NCBI GenBank assembly: GCA_916613615.1
Contig: OU744732.1
Location: forward strand, 57,620,727 to 57,684,726
Source of the DNA: Steromphala cineraria
Lineage: Eukaryota; Mollusca; Gastropoda; Trochida; Trochidae
Reading direction: 5' to 3'
Length of the DNA stretch: 64,000 bases
The notes under the pieces are model-generated. The model did no database searches. It had not been told where the DNA came from and saw only the letters and a program-made list of their open reading frames with translations. Made by a program: the position numbers and the translations under genes. This document shows, piece by piece, positions 1 through 10,634 of the stretch (its first letter is position 1; the number at the start of each line of letters is the position of its first letter).

Positions 1-481
1 ATGTGAAATTTCAAGTCTCTAAGTGCAGTTTGAAAAATTTGCCTTTGTTAAATTTTCGAATTTGTAATGGCTGTAAACCGGAAACGGAAGTAAATATCCG
101 GAAACGGATTTCCATTGTATCAATTTCAGATTCTTCATGATTGACTTTTTTCTTCAGCACGTCAATGCGCATCTTCATGTGAAATTTCAAGTCTCTAAGT
201 GCAGTTTGAAAAATTTGCCTTTGTTAAATTTTCGAATTTGTAATGGCTGTAAACCGGAAACGGAAGTAAATATCCGGAAACGGATTTCCATTGTATCAAT
301 TTCAGATTCTTCATGATTGACTTTTTTCTTCAGCACGTCAATGCGCATCTTTATGTGAAATTTCAAGTCTCTAAGTGCATTTTGAAAAATTTGCCTTTGT
401 TAAATTTTTGAATTTGTAATTGCTGTAAACCGGAAACGGAAGTAAATATCCGGAAACGGATTTCCATTGTATCAATTTCAG
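1..481. repeat. 176-bp tandem repeat, about 2.7 copies
   Basis: The same unit begins at 1, 177 and 353, so the period is exactly 176 bp with only scattered substitutions. The last copy breaks off at about 481. Each unit carries two near-identical CCGGAAACGGA blocks. The array starts at the window edge, so it probably continues outside. It looks like a satellite or the core repeat of a mobile element; no open frame runs through it. Confidence 0.93.
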
Positions 482-719
482 GTCAGAGGCTATCGATGCT
501 AAAAGTTTCATGCAGTTGCTTTGGTTGTTTTGGAGCTATGGCGGGGACAAAATCGTGGAAAATAATGATAATCAGGATAATTACAGTAGGTCTTCCAGAC
601 TTTCGTCTCAAGACCTAAATATGTAAAAAAAATCATAACAAGCCAATGAAAACTGCTGACATTTGAGCAATAACTGCTGTAGCAGTTTTTATCGCTAATC
701 ATAAATTTACGAGTGTACC

Positions 720-1017
720 GCGTTCGGCTTCGAATCAGGAGGTCCGTAGTTCGAATCCCGCCAGGGGCTCGGCAACTTTGTCTGCAGTAGAGAACTGTTC
801 TGCACGCAGTCAGGTTTGGGTGCAATGCTACACTGAATTGCAGTGCAGTATCACCCATGGTTGCTAGTTCCAGCCGATGCTCGCAGGTTTCACCGCAACG
901 CATAGCCACACTAGTGTTGCGAGCTTTCTCCCTGCAATAATACTAGCAGCCGCGATATAAGTGAAATACTCTTGAAAGCGGCGATAAACCCCATCTCACC
1001 TCACCTCACCTCACCTC
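720..1017 (+). mobile_element. tRNA-derived SINE, 5'-truncated, with 11-bp target duplication
   Basis: A polymerase III B box (GTTCGAATCCC, 749-759) lies near the start. A molluscan-type SINE body follows, ending in GCGATATAAGTGAAAT and AAAGCGGCGATAAAC, and the tail is a (CTCAC)n repeat at 995-1019. The 11-mer ACGAGTGTACC occurs at 709-719 and again at 1018-1028, which marks the target-site duplication and fixes the element ends. No A box is visible, so the tRNA head is cut short. The body resembles Meta-type SINEs of molluscs, but that family name is from memory. Confidence 0.8.
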
Positions 1018-1128
1018 ACGAGTGTACCAATTAATTGCAATACATTGTACATATGTCAATGCGCTCTTTTGTATTGCAATTTATAGCGATGCGGAAATGA
1101 GGAACGATAGCCACCTTTACTCGATTGT

Positions 1129-4100
1129 TCATGTACCTTTCAGTTCGGATGATGCTTCAACGTAGACTTCTTTGAAAGCTAATCTGTATTCTCCTTCATG
1201 CCAGATTCTGACAAATTTTCTAGGTTGATGGAAGCAGCACATGAAGGTTAGAGAAATTGACAGGTCACCATCTGGCCATTGTCCACACTTAATGACGTCA
1301 CTCTCTGGGTCAGACACGTCCAGGACTGAGGCTCCAATAAAGGCCTTATTGGTCAAAGTACCTATATGATAAAAAATAGAAAAATATTATTTATTAACTT
1401 TGTTCGTGGTCAAGGTGTTTAATTCAAGCATATGAACATATGAACATCATTTTGTACGAAATTATATTGCATCTTGACCAGATCTTTATCAGATATGAGT
1501 TTTACAAGTTTTCAAATTCCGAATATGAATGTAATCGTGGAAGCAAGTATTTTCCACTGTTTTTATCAATTCTTCCATCACTATATATGTCTTTCCTTTG
1601 CCTTCCCTTCTCCTGTACCCTCTTATGTTTATTCCTGGCGCCACTCTATGACTCAACTTATGAAACAATTTATCATTTCAAATTTTGTGTTTAATCCAAG
1701 AATAATTTCCTTATATGACCAAAATCGTTATCATGAAAGGCACTGCTGTCGCGATATCAGCAGGAGAAATTAAGACTTTTACTGCTTTTGACAAGCCAAG
1801 AGCGGAATGCTATTACATTACTGTATGACGTCATGTTTTATGACGTCATAGAGCTATCACGTAATGACAGTTCAGCTGGCAACTCTCCCACACTGGGCCG
1901 CCACTGGAAAATGAGACATAGTATGGCTTGATTTATTATCTAAGATGTTGAAGTGACGTGTGACTTTCAAATTTTAGGTTTGTTTATCTGTATCATGTCT
2001 CTCAAGCGAAATAGAAGATATAAGGTTATCATAAATGGGTGTAAAAACGTTCCGTTTGCAAATCAATATGCGAGTTAGTTTTAGAAGAAATGTAATTAAG
2101 GTGAGTATTTTGAAAACCGGCATAACCTTGCTCGCTTGTATAAGAGTTTCATTTTGTAAACCAGACAACTTTATTTCACTCTCTTCGCTTCGAAGCCTTA
2201 CAATCGCCGATTCAGCAAAAGGGAAATTCCCTTTACTATAAATGGAGCGCCAATCAAGAAACACGTCTCATTTTGATGCAAGGCACTGCTAACTTGAGGT
2301 AATTCAAAGTGCAATACGTTTTTCCGACAGCTGCATGAAGCTGCGTATGTTAAGGAGGTTGGATACAAAGTATCGAGGTATTAAGAAATAACTAAATTTG
2401 GTCTTATTTTGTTGAAAAATATGTCTTGAATCAAATTGTGTCATAAAAATACCATGTCACCACAGTTTTTGTTCGAAAAAGGGCCCATCCGTTAGGGCAC
2501 CCAAAGATGAAAATACAATAATTTAAAAACTCCTTTTCAAGATAACTCTTGAATATAATTGTTATTTAAATGTTTTTCTATTAAGGCATTGCAGTATGGA
2601 AATAAACTAAGTCAGAAAAAAAGGAACTTAAAAATCATATGAAGTAAATTCATACAAATAACCTTTTTTTACCGATGATTATTTTTTGGAAAATTATATA
2701 TTTTATAGTTAATACACACTAGAATAAGATTAAAAAGAAAAAACAATATGTCACCAGGGGAAAACAGAGATATTCACATTCAATTTAGCCACATCAATGA
2801 AAATTAACATCCAGGGGAGATAACTCTTCATTGTCAACATTACCCTTTTTAGAAATTTTAAATTTAAGGTTAATTAGTGAAATCAATTTTATCATAAAAC
2901 AAATACTTATGTTTACAAATATAACATAGTCATTGTTTTTTATTAAACTAAATCATTATATAATTTTTTTATCTCACACTTTCAGTGAAAAATAAACAAA
3001 ACAGCATAAACTTTAAAATAGCACAATCTGACTGTTGCGGATGTGCAGTAACAAAGGTATCCAACCTCCTTAAGTTTGTTCACCTACCTGCGTTTTTAGT
3101 GCAAATATCATTTGGAATGTCGTTGGGGCATCCTAGCAATGCAAAACGAAACGGATAATGTTGAAATTTGAGAACATAAGTTAACCTTACTTATTTGGCA
3201 TGGCATTGAAATGACCAGGGGTAAAAATTTCGAATACGCTATTTTGTATATTTCACTACAAAATCCTTCATTGGCGACCAATAGCTTGAGACCTGAGAGA
3301 AAATCTGAATTTCGCAAATATGACCCCATCTGTCTAAATTAATCATGCCAGATATCTAAATTGAGTACTAGTTTGAAGACGATCCAGAAATCTGGTTTGG
3401 GAATGATAATTGTAGTAATTGATAATTGGTTGTCGCTTGTAGGTGCTCCTCGAGTTATTTTATGAAAGTCAAAATGAAACCCAATTTGCATGATATTTGC
3501 ACAAAGATACACGAGCAAGTGAACAAACTTTAGGTACGCAGCTGTAGAGTACTGTGTTGACGCCTTCAATTGTTACGTTTTAACGCAAATTTGTTCTATT
3601 GAGCCCGTTCTTGTAAATTCCTTACACGGAGAAGAATGCACATTTCACATTCTTGATCGATTTATATAATTCCTGGTATTCTCAAATGTTCCAATTTTGG
3701 TAAATTTACAATATATATTGTCTTGTATTTTCAAGGACAAACAATCGTGCATTTTGAATCATCTGCATATCACAAAAGTACAATAATATCAAAATCAAAG
3801 TTAGCACGGAAAGATTTTGAAAACAAATGCCATGACTTATTGCAACAAGATGTCGATATATCTATGGTAAAACATTTTTATTAACAACGAAAAAGAAAAG
3901 CTTGATTTATGAGTACCGGTAATTAGAGTTAGTTCGTTCGTAAGGAGACGGCACTGACAATAGAAGGACAGCGTTGATTGGATCTATAGATAAGCCATAA
4001 ACTTTACTGTGAGTGGTAGACGTGTTCTCGGCGATTTTAAGGCTTAAAACTACAGAGGACTAATTCGAGACTAAGCGCGAGAAATAAAGCCGCCTGGTTT

Positions 4101-4997
4101 ACAGAATGGGTTAAAGTTAGCAGACGCAAAATTTAAATCCTACCCACTAACTGTCAAAATATTTGAGGGTGTCGTTTGTATTTTGTTAAGGCTAGCGTAA
4201 GAAGTTCAGAAGATATGCCCAGGAAATGACGAGAAAATAAATAAATTTGAATGTTTTAATTCTACATTATATGCCTGCAATATATTGTCTGCAGTAAACT
4301 TTTACACCAAACGCTTGAACTGAGTATTTTCCAACAGTTTTGGGAGAAAAAACAACCGAAAGAGCTCATTACTTCATATCCCATTTTTTAAAAATATATT
4401 TGCATGTTACATGGTGGATTGTAATCCGACTTAGGTACGTGAGTTTTGATGCGTTTTGGACGGATTGATAATAACATTTTTTGCGTATTACTTCTGATAA
4501 AAACAGTGATGTTGAGGGTCCTGTAATACCCCTGTAGGTCCCCCTGCCAGTATGGATTTGTTTCCAAGTCAGTTTTGATATACGTTGCAAAGTCGCCATC
4601 GTTCGCGTTTCCGCTTGTAAACATTGGATCGTAGTCACTGGATTGTTTAGTTGGTTTGCCCAGCATCATGTCTTCTCCTGACATAAAAGAAATTGATGTT
4701 TGAAAGATTAAAATTCCATACAATACACAAAAATTAAAGATAATATTTTAGCATTCCCAGTATTTTAACAGAGAAATAGATATTATAAAATTAAGAAATA
4801 GAATAAGGCTACATAAAGTGCTACGAGGCAATTCGATTTAGAAAGTTCAATTTATCTAAATAAGTATGAGTAAAAAGAGAACATCAAATTCATATAAATC
4901 AAACAGCAATATTGAAACAATAAGGTTACAGATACGAAAGCTTACCTTCAATTTGGGGTACAAACAGCATGATCAGAATCTTCTCCAACAGGTTCAT
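1129..4997 (-). CDS. Predicted secreted F-type lectin (fucolectin-like), three exons
   Basis: Model: exon 1 at 4997-4946 (ATG, short hydrophobic leader, donor GTAAGC), exon 2 at 4677-4492 (acceptor after a T-rich tract ending GTCAG; donor GTAATA), exon 3 at 1361-1129 (acceptor ATATAG; TGA stop). Lengths of 52, 186 and 233 nt join in frame to 156 residues. Exon 2 encodes the start of a fucolectin/tachylectin-4/pentraxin (FTP) domain: GKPTKQSS, then NANDGD, then TNPYWQGDLQG and the strand LNITVFIRS. Exon 3 gives the second half: IGASVLD, KCGQW, RKFVRIW, EYRLAFKEVYVE. F-type lectins bind fucosylated glycans, usually as secreted immune proteins. The canonical fucose motif (His, then RxD...R/K) is not visible and would fall at the exon 2/3 junction, so an exon may be missed or binding lost. 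A TTAA element (2354-3069) sits in the 3.1-kb intron. No TATA box or polyadenylation signal was confidently seen. Confidence 0.7.
1780..1905 (-). repeat. Dispersed repeat rich in TGACGTCA palindromes
   Basis: This lectin-intron stretch contains closely spaced TGACGTCA palindromes (about 1826-1853). Read on the minus strand it resembles 55405-55490 (shared ATAGCTCTATGACGTCAT, then a spaced GACGTCATACA and GGCTTGTCAAA). It is therefore an interspersed repeat. TGACGTCA is also the CREB/ATF consensus, but regulation is not shown here. Confidence 0.45.
2350..3073. mobile_element. TTAA-flanked TIR element inside the lectin intron
   Basis: Inverted ends AGGAGGTTGGATAC and its complement GTATCCAACCTCCT bound 2354-3069, with TTAA on both sides (2350-2353, 3070-3073). 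A TTAA duplication is typical of piggyBac-type transposition. The interior is AT-rich with no transposase frame, so it is non-autonomous. Its ends differ from the other TTAA family in this window. Confidence 0.75.
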
Positions 4998-5012
4998 CTT
5001 TCTTCGGATCCT

Positions 5013-5244
5013 TGACGAATTCCTGGATAAAACATCAAAGATCGTTATTGTTTGATATGTTTCTACTTATTCCTGATTTTCCACATCGCCTTCAGTTTAC
5101 TAGTAACTAAAGCTACTGACATTGTTTAACGCTTGACAAGCTGTAATAGATGTTTAAAATTTACAAACAAAAAGTGTAACAATCATTATACCCAATTTTA
5201 ACTTTACGGTAACTGATAAGTTAATGGATATAAAACAATGATCC
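5013..5244. other. Upstream flank of the lectin gene, no gene seen
   Basis: This AT-rich stretch lies immediately 5' of the lectin start codon on the minus strand and should contain its promoter. I see no confident TATA box, initiator or upstream exon. Confidence 0.4.
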
Positions 5245-5254
5245 CGACTCGAAC

Positions 5255-5570
5255 AAACCTGCAGAGGTTTCAGATTCTGTATTTTTTGCTAATATGACAG
5301 GTTGTGACTATTTTTAGAATAAAAATACAAAAAAACAACGTTAAAAACGTGTTTGGTTATTATTTGACCACCCTTAGAGGGCCCCTCACCTAGCGGCAGC
5401 TATGGCAACAGGGGCAGATAACTCCAACCTCATCACTTATCAATCCAGCCAAACCAGACAGAATAAGGGGAGGCGGGTGGCCGTACCCCAAGGAGGATCC
5501 TCTTCAAAGAATCTGAAACCTCTGCAGGTTTGTTCGATTCTTTTTCAGAAGGGGATCCTCCTTGGGGTAC
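5255..5570. repeat. Inverted repeats at the end of the minus-strand DIRS element
   Basis: Two nested inverted structures are present. CGAACAAACCTGCAGAGG at about 5255 recurs inverted near 5515-5540, about 260 bp away. Inside that, GTACCCCAAGGAGGATCC (about 5483-5500) pairs with its exact complement near 5553-5570. They lie just downstream (minus sense) of the recombinase remnant ending at 5998. DIRS elements carry inverted terminal repeats and an internal complementary region, so these are probably the element's terminal structures, though an independent foldback is possible. Confidence 0.6.
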
Positions 5571-5997
5571 TTACTGCATAAGGCAGACTCCCAAAGATAG
5601 TATCCCTGGCAGTGGTTATTCTGTCTTAATGAAAAAACAAGGATGCAAAGGACACCCACCTGATCACGTGACTTGATCCGTCCGGAGGGCTTTCCTCTTG
5701 CCAACCATTGGGTCTAAGTAATAGGCCTAAAAACGGCCGTGAACAAGGTTTTTAAGCCAAACGCACCCCCCCCCCCTTTTTTTGGAAGAGAGGTAACAGG
5801 AGCAAACTGACATTTGATCTTAAGTTTCCCATGAACAAGGCGAGTCATTCCCCCCCGGGAGGTCTCGGCTAGGGCTTTACATTTTGACAACAACAAGTTA
5901 GAGGTTAGTACGATTAGTACCCCGCTAATTGTTTAACGTAATCAGAGATAAAAAATGCAAAGGAAAAAAATCTTTTAAAAACACCACGAAAGCTCAA

Positions 5998-7260
5998 TCA
6001 GCTAGAGGGTGTGCGACTCTGTCCACTGGAGAGAACCGACCTGCCAAACCGAGCACGCTCACTGGAGTGCATGTCGAGTTGGTAGTGTTTGATGAACGTG
6101 TTCGGCCGGCTCCAGGTAGCGGCTGAACAATGGGCAGCCTTAGAGGTTGCCACCGCCCTAACCTATTGAGCTTTCAGACCTTCTGGCGGCTCTTGTCCGT
6201 TATGGACATATGCCATGCAAATGGTTGATACCAACCATCTTGAGATGGTCTGCTTGGAAGCAGGACCTCCTGGCTTCCCACCACCATAGCAACAAAAGAG
6301 CTGCTTATCCTTGCGGATACTCTTAGTCCGTTGGATATATACCTTGAGTATACTCCGGACATCGAGAAGGTGGGGGACCGAGGCCCTTGACCCCGAGGAT
6401 GCCAACTTCATAAACGCTCAATGGGAGCTGAGACGTGAAAGGAATGGTCAACCTTCGGACGGTACGTGTCCGGCAGTCTGATGCTGACTCTGTCTCTGTG
6501 AAAGACAGTCAGCCCGGGATCAGCAGACATCGCGTGGATGTCGCCTACCCGCCTGCCAGACGTGACCGCCACAAGGAAGGCTGTCTTCCAGGTAAGTAAC
6601 TGAAGTGGGATGGCGTCAAGGTACCTCCGGAAGGACGGACCAGAAAGCCAATCTAATACCACCGATAGGTCCCAAACTGGGCTGATACGCCGCGTAGGCG
6701 GACGTATCCTGTCCACACCTGCTAAGAAACGCTGGACCATGGGATGACTACCCACAACGGAGCCATCCACAGGGAGGTGGAATGCGGAAATAGCCGTCGA
6801 GTATCCACGAACTGTAGATGCGGCCAGGCCGTCATCAAGTCGGGATTGCAAAAACTCGAGCACCTGAACTAAGCCCGCAGAGAAGGGATCGAGCAGCCCT
6901 CGATTTCCACACCAGCACGCATAACAGGCCCATCTATCCTCGTATTGATTGTTTGTTGAATCCCTCCTCGAAGCCAGTATTGTGTCTGCAACTCGTGCAG
7001 GAATACCGCTCTCCTGGAGGCGATTCCGGATAGTGGCCAAGCCACCCACTGAATCCCTGGATTCGGGTGTGGCGCCCCTTCCTGAGTTAGAAGGCCCGGG
7101 CGACTCGTCAACAGCACGGGAGGCCGTGCCAGACATCTGAGTACCAACGGAAACCTGCTCTGTGCCGTCCACAAAGGGGCCAGAACAGCTAGAAGTTCCG
7201 GCGGCTGGCTGCCCAACTGCGACAGAACCCTGGGAATTAGTGGAATTGGCGGGAACGCCA
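5998..7260 (-). pseudogene. DIRS tyrosine recombinase (copy 1), broken
   Basis: This lies in a different frame overlapping the RNase H tail, as is usual for DIRS elements. The N-terminal core-binding region includes ARVADTILASRR, LEFLQSRLDDGLAAST and RGYSTAISAFH. The catalytic region starts with WKTAFLVAVTSGRRVGDIHA, which carries the first arginine. A frameshift near 6408 moves the frame to VRSILKVYIQRTKSIR and EPPEGLKA. At the expected His-x-x-Arg box the frame reads Gln then stop (about 6163), so the histidine is lost. The downstream HYQLD still has the catalytic-type tyrosine, and the frame ends with TGA at 5998-6000. The enzyme would integrate circular cDNA; this copy cannot be functional. 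Confidence 0.85.
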
Positions 7261-8716
7261 ACAGCACTCGACCGGTCCAGTCTATCGCTAAGGCATCGGA
7301 CGCCAGAGCGTTGGGATCGGGGATTCTGGAGCAGAACACTGGAATCTAGTTCGTCACACCAGACGCAAACAGATCCACCTGGTACGGTCCGTAACACTGG
7401 GAAATAATCCCGAATGTCCTCCGGTTGAGCATCCACTCGTGAGGAGCCAGGATGCCGCGAGACAGAGCGTCCGCATGGACGTTGTCCACCCCCGGGAGAT
7501 ACACCGGATGAACCCAGATATTGAACCAGTCGCACCAGAACAGGAACTGCCACGCCTCCCACAGGAGCGTTGGAGAAACCGTGCCCCCCTGTTTCAGGAT
7601 GTACGTCATTGCTGTGCGATTGTCTAGCTCCAGCCGTACAGCCTGAACTCGAATCAGGTGCAAGAAATGATCGAAGACCCTCCTGACTGCACGAAGCTCC
7701 AGAACGTTTATATGGAGATTGGACTCGTCCGGGGACCACAGGCCCGAAGCCGAGTGGTCGCCCAGGACTTCCCCCCAGCCTGAGAGGGAAGCGTCCGTTT
7801 GGATCTCCGGAACGACAAACTGAGGAAAAGCCGCGGCAAGCTTGCCACGCATTTCTCTCAGCTCCAAGGAGGCAGGGAGGTCCACCGGGTCGGCTTCTGA
7901 GTCCCCATCAACCTCCATGTTGTCCTCCGGGTCCGCATCAGGCGCCTCCGGCTCCAAGGTATTATCCTTAGAACCAGAAGCACCCGACTTAGACGTCGAG
8001 GGAACAACAGGGGGCAAGATGGGGATCCAAAAGACCGTCTCGGGGACCTCCGGTCGTACCGTGGAAGGGGGCGGAATCGGAGGAAGTACAGGAGTCACCG
8101 ACACCAAGGTGTCGGGGACCAGGCTCTGTGGGGTGCCGGTACCCCCCGACGACCCGACTGAGTCGAGTCTAGCGGGGGGATCCCGTGTAGAAGAGGTGGA
8201 GGGAACCTGCGGAGCAGGGACTCGCACCAAATCCCTCTGGGCATCACCTGGGCACTTGCCCAAGTTAGCTACGGGGACGCCGCCGGAACCGGAGCCCGAA
8301 GGCCCGGCCGGCTGGTCATCGAGGGCTGGACGGAAAGCCGATGGACAAAACTCCTTGCGGAGTTCCGTCATCAGGTCTCCGAACAGCCCCTTCATCTGAC
8401 CCTTAATAATAGAATTAATGGCATCCAGGGATGCCGGCTCATTAGTAGGGGAAGCTAAAGCCCTAGCCAAAGACCTGCCGGCCCCCCGCATCCGAGTCAG
8501 AACTCCTAGAGTCCGACGGGATTGGGGGGGACTCGACAGGGCCTCTACCGTTCTTACACTTGGTTCGTTTCTGTCTAGAGGGAGGGGTGGCAGAGCGGGG
8601 ATCACCTCCTGCAGCCTGGACCTGGAGGTAGAAAGCAGCGTCCACATTCCTCCTTCTCCTGGTTTTGGGGACAAACCCTTGACAGGCCTGGCACTCGCTG
8701 TCATCATGACCGTCAT
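6869..8716 (-). pseudogene. DIRS Gag fused to RNase H, RT missing
   Basis: An open frame of 456 codons (8716-7346) begins in Gag-like sequence, with LDAINSIIKGQMKGL near residue 125, and passes through a low-complexity linker into RNase H from about residue 305 (nt 7804). The RNase H acidic residues are all visible: TDAS, VLELRAV, ELDNRTA and HADALSR. VDLFAS follows, then a TAG stop at 7346-7348. The same frame continues after the stop with the typical DIRS post-RNase H segment (RIPDP, LAFPPIPLIPRVL). Gag upstream of about 8480 lies in another frame, so there is also a frameshift. RNase H normally degrades RNA in the RNA:DNA hybrid; here the RT it should serve is gone. Confidence 0.83.
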
Positions 8717-8800
8717 GAGCCCTTCTCCTCCCCCTACCCCTCGTCCCTCCGCTCATCACCGTTCCTCTTCGGTGTCCTCCGTCCCCTCCCGCACGTTCGG

Positions 8801-9384
8801 GTGCGGAGGAAGTCTAAAAAGAAGAAAAAGAAGTCGGAGGAGCGTGAACCTTTCGACCAGGCGGCCTTCTCCGCGAAACTGCTCGCGTCGGTGAAGGACA
8901 TGGTGTCGGGGATGCTAGACGCCAGGGAAATCGTTCCCCCCGCTAACGTACGTCGGGAGGTGTCTCCCCCACCCGCGGATAGGTTCACTCAGGACTCCCC
9001 TCCACCACGCACTGGCCGTAGTGTCACTCTCCTTTCCCCGAAGGTGTCCCCCAGCGACACGTCGGACCTCGCCCTGTCACCTCACTCGGTCCACCAGTTC
9101 GTGGACACGACGGACCCCCCTTCATTCCTATCACCGAGGGTGGGGGCGGGAACACATCGGGTTCGGACGCGGCCGATATGCTGGAAGCGGTGGCGTATTG
9201 GGCGGGGCTCCTCTTGCGGGAAGTGGACGATTCTTGCGTAGGGACAGGTTCCTCGGACGGACCAACCTCCTCGTCGGGATTCGGAGCAATCTCTGTGGAG
9301 TGTCGGGGTCAGCCCACACTCTGTTTGCTGGGGCGATACCGGAAGCCCTCTGACAGCGTCAGGAATTCCAGCAGCAGGACCTGA
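8801..9384 (+). pseudogene. DIRS Gag-like protein, copy 2
   Basis: The frame starts in a lysine-rich tract and continues with FDQAAFSAKLLASVKDMV and SGMLDAR, then proline/serine-rich sequence. The same FDQAAFSA-type block recurs in the fragment at 15.6-15.7 kb, which supports its identity as a family-specific Gag. It shifts frame near 9180, where MLEAVAYWAGLLLREVDD continues to a stop near 9384. Gag proteins package the element RNA. A run of 15 G residues (9472-9486) follows. Confidence 0.65.
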
Positions 9385-9654
9385 CCAACAGGCTCGCGGG
9401 AGAGCGGAGGCAGGGGTTTACCACACCACACAGAAGGGGAAACCTACATACAAAACCCAACCTCCCTGTACGGGGGGGGGGGGGGGTCGTCGTTTCGGTT
9501 CGGGGGTCGGGGAGGGAGAGACTCGGGCAATGTCTCCGGCCCCTTCAGAAGAAATGGCCCAAGCGGGGGAAGGGTCCCTTCACCCCGAGGAAACAGTGAC
9601 ACGTGGCGTCCGCCCCTGCACCCCCCACCTACGATTGTTCACTGGGATGGCCCT

Positions 9655-10634
9655 GTCGGAGGGCGTCTCGGCCAGTTCGCAGCGAACTGGAGGCAATTAG
9701 GATTAGATCCCTTTGTGTGTCGGATTCTGGAGCGGGGGTTCCAGATACCAGTCTTGTCTCCCCCTCCGCTCACCTGCTCCCCAACGGAGCGACCACTGGC
9801 AGCCGACAAGCTTGCCCTCACGTTGAAGCAGGTGGAGATTCTCATCACCAAGGAGGCGGTGGAGGAAATCCCGCTCCTGGATCTTACCCCCGGGTTCTAC
9901 TCACCCGTGTTCGTTCGACCCAAGTGATCAGCCTGTTCAGGTGGCTGGGGTGGCTGGTGAACCTGAACAAGTCGGACTTACAGCCCACCCTTCCTGGGCA
10001 CCTGCCTCCTGGATACAGTCCAGTACAGGGCCTTCGTTCCCCAGGAGCAGATGGCCAGGATAGGCAATCTCTTAGACCGGGGACTCAAGGGTCCACCTCT
10101 GCTCCGACAGTGGCAGCGGATCCTAGGATTGCTCACATCAGCTCAGGACCTCACCGCGAGGGGACGGGTGGAGCTGAGACCCCTCCAGGTTTTTATCAAC
10201 CCGCACGTCAGGGAGGAAGTGTGCAGACACGCGTTTCCACTTCCCCAGAGGCTAGTCCCTCACCTAGCATGGTGGACAGTGGAGGCGAACGTGTTCTCGG
10301 GTGTTCCACTCAGACCTCCCGTGGCGACCGCGCACCTCTTAGTGGACGCTTCCACGCAGGGGAAGGGGGCACACCTGGGAACGGAACAAACGGCGGGGCT
10401 CTGTTCGTTGGCGTGGTGACGAAGATCAAGGGCACTCGGGCGATCAGGCTCATTCTGATAGCTCCCCTCTGGCCAGCGAGGCCGTGGTTCGTACCTCTTC
10501 GGAGGATGTGTCTGGAGGACCCAATCCCCATTTCTCTCAGATGGAATGTCTTAGTGAGCGAGCCAAGCGAGCGGGTGCACGAGAACCTGCAAGCACTGGA
10601 TCTTCATGCTTGGCTTGTCTCCAAAAGGGGCTGA
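9655..10634 (+). pseudogene. DIRS reverse transcriptase and RNase H, catalytic middles deleted
   Basis: The RT N-terminus is clear (9655-9924): VGGRLGQFAANWRQL, DPFVCRILERGFQIPVLSPP, GFYSPVFVRPK. It is cut off by a TGA at the point where the GGxRPVIDLK segment would begin. The next recognisable piece, LFRWLGWLVNLNKSDLQPT (from about 9936), lies after the YxDD motif in intact relatives, so the whole palm is missing. A frameshift then leads to DTVQYRAF and the connection region, ending at LLVDASTQGKGAHLG (start of RNase H, about 10340). After another gap the post-RNase H sequence LIAPLWPARPWFVPL leads to LHAWLVSKRG. No activity is possible. Confidence 0.8.

Larger units (their letters stand above)
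5998..8759 (-). mobile_element. DIRS-like tyrosine-recombinase retrotransposon, degenerate copy 1
   Basis: Reading leftward the order is a Gag-like N-terminus with a CxxC motif (about 8740), proline/serine-rich Gag sequence, RNase H, then a tyrosine recombinase ending at 5998. Gag runs directly into RNase H with no reverse transcriptase between them, so the RT domain is deleted. In-frame stops and frameshifts add to the damage. The base composition is clearly more GC-rich than the flanks. The 5' end stops at about 8759, where an opposite-strand DIRS copy begins in its own Gag region. Confidence 0.85.

Noticed and set aside
508..909. 133-codon minus-strand frame containing GGIRTTDLLIRSRTRY
   Set aside because: This is the antisense reading of a tRNA-derived SINE B box and body, a common false gene in mollusc annotations.
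6818..9353. Many plus-strand frames overlapping the minus-strand DIRS copy, and minus-strand frames over 9.1-11.5 kb
   Set aside because: High GC content suppresses stops on the opposite strand. The conserved Gag, RNase H and recombinase motifs are only on the assigned strands.
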